From contig WQXX01000092.1 of assembly GCA_009781535.1 (NCBI GenBank), positions 1 through 5,163 on the forward strand: 5,163 nt of DNA, read 5' to 3'. Positions 4,685 to 5,163 of this stretch are shown in pieces. A program made the translations under genes and the position numbers. The DNA comes from Coriobacteriia bacterium (GTDB lineage Bacteria; Actinomycetota; Coriobacteriia; Coriobacteriales; UBA8131). The notes under the pieces were generated by a model. That model worked only from the letters and a program-made list of their open reading frames with translations, made no database searches and was not told the DNA's origin. Each line of letters starts with the position of its first letter. The first letter of the stretch is position 1.

Positions 4685-5163
4685 ATGAAAGGGATGAGAG
4701 CAAACATGAAGAAAGCCACAAAAAGACAGGTATTCCTGCAACTGGCAAGTGCCATCATGGTCTTGGTTCTGATAATAAGCATAGCCCCGGCGATAGCAGC
4801 AGAGGACGGCACTGGGGCGGCGATAACACCGTATGCGGAATACGGGAACCCGAATAGCAACCCTAATGGCAGATACCTGTCCGATGTATTGGGTATATCT
4901 CGGCAACAATACATAAACCATCTGACTGCCAACCAGGATAAGTACCTCGGAACACGGTATGCCGGCGGGTCAGTCATGAATTATTCCTGGGAATACGGCC
5001 CATGGTGGGCGAAAGGATACCCTTCCCCAACTGGCTATGTTGGCATGAATTGCGGAGGTTTTGTAGCGGCAACCTTTTACAATGCCGGAGCTACAAACTC
5101 AAACAGCGCGTTTATGCATTCCTGGTACTACTCCGGTTATGATCTTGGACAATGGAGCAACGC
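4685..5163 (+). CDS. Exported NlpC/P60-like (papain-fold) protein, C-terminus outside window
   Basis: About 159 residues are visible. Three in-frame ATGs (4685, 4694, 4706) can start it. 4685 is two bases past the previous stop and would suit translational coupling; 4706 gives a more typical signal peptide, 'MKKATKRQVFLQLAS...', with a weak GAGAG five bases upstream. The signal peptide has a basic start, a hydrophobic core and an AIAA-ED cleavage site near residue 39. The mature protein has 'DKYLGTRYAGG' followed by 'GYVGMNCGGFVAATFYNAG', where C123 (counted from 4685) occupies the place of the catalytic cysteine of NlpC/P60 or related CHAP-like amidases/endopeptidases. The expected catalytic His and third polar residue would lie past the window edge. 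The likely job is cell-wall peptide hydrolysis or amide cleavage outside the membrane. A non-hydrolytic binding role is possible. Confidence 0.82.
   Translation, partial: MKGMRANMKKATKRQVFLQLASAIMVLVLIISIAPAIAAEDGTGAAITPYAEYGNPNSNPNGRYLSDVLGISRQQYINHLTANQDKYLGTRYAGGSVMNYSWEYGPWWAKGYPSPTGYVGMNCGGFVAATFYNAGATNSNSAFMHSWYYSGYDLGQWSN

Overview
The window holds two divergent gene groups separated by a 502-base intergenic region that is rich in repeats and palindromes. The left (minus-strand) group is a redox pair: a small ferredoxin-like protein with four [4Fe-4S] motifs, followed by a tungsten-type aldehyde:ferredoxin oxidoreductase (AOR) that overlaps it by ATGA and runs off the left edge. The right (plus-strand) group is a tightly spaced run of three membrane or exported proteins. 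They are a signal-peptide/C-terminal-anchor protein with internal repeats, a membrane-anchored protein with an extracytoplasmic C2H2-like finger after a Gly/Ser/Asn linker, and the N-terminal part of an exported protein with an NlpC/P60-like (papain-fold) catalytic-cysteine motif that runs off the right edge.

Organism. An oxygen-sensitive W/Fe-S enzyme with a polyferredoxin partner points to an anaerobe. Exported proteins with AxA signal peptidase sites and good AGGAG-type ribosome sites point to a bacterium. The finger protein and the 'GMNCGGF' exported hydrolase resemble, from memory, surface proteins of gut anaerobes such as Coriobacteriia (Eggerthella-like) and Clostridia. A Coriobacteriia-type host is my best guess, held at moderate to low confidence.

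Layout. 1-1480 (-): AOR, residues 1 to 493, cut exactly before its expected fourth cluster cysteine. 1477-1953 (-): four-cluster Fe-S subunit. 1954-2053: its leader, with two hairpins and two strong Shine-Dalgarno sequences, and an extended -10 box. 2058-2135: an 11-bp tandem array (TGATTGTG core; CACAATCA on the coding strand) directly upstream of that -10. 2321-2428: GAAACTG repeats, an A/T-rich -10-like region and a 20-bp palindrome in front of the rightward genes. 2456-3838, 3888-4682 and 4685-5163 (+): the envelope cassette.

How it may work. On the left, the Fe-S protein would carry electrons from aldehyde oxidation at the tungsten site to a further acceptor, as AorA does for AorB in Aromatoleum. 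On the right, the three products all act at or outside the membrane and probably form one transcript. Their joint role is unknown, but a cell-wall or surface function is the simplest reading. The oddest sequence signals are the phased 11-bp array, a hairpin between the Shine-Dalgarno and the start codon of the Fe-S gene, a 22-bp near-perfect hairpin inside the coding region of the finger protein, and nested repeats that seem to copy the signal-peptidase region of the first envelope protein.
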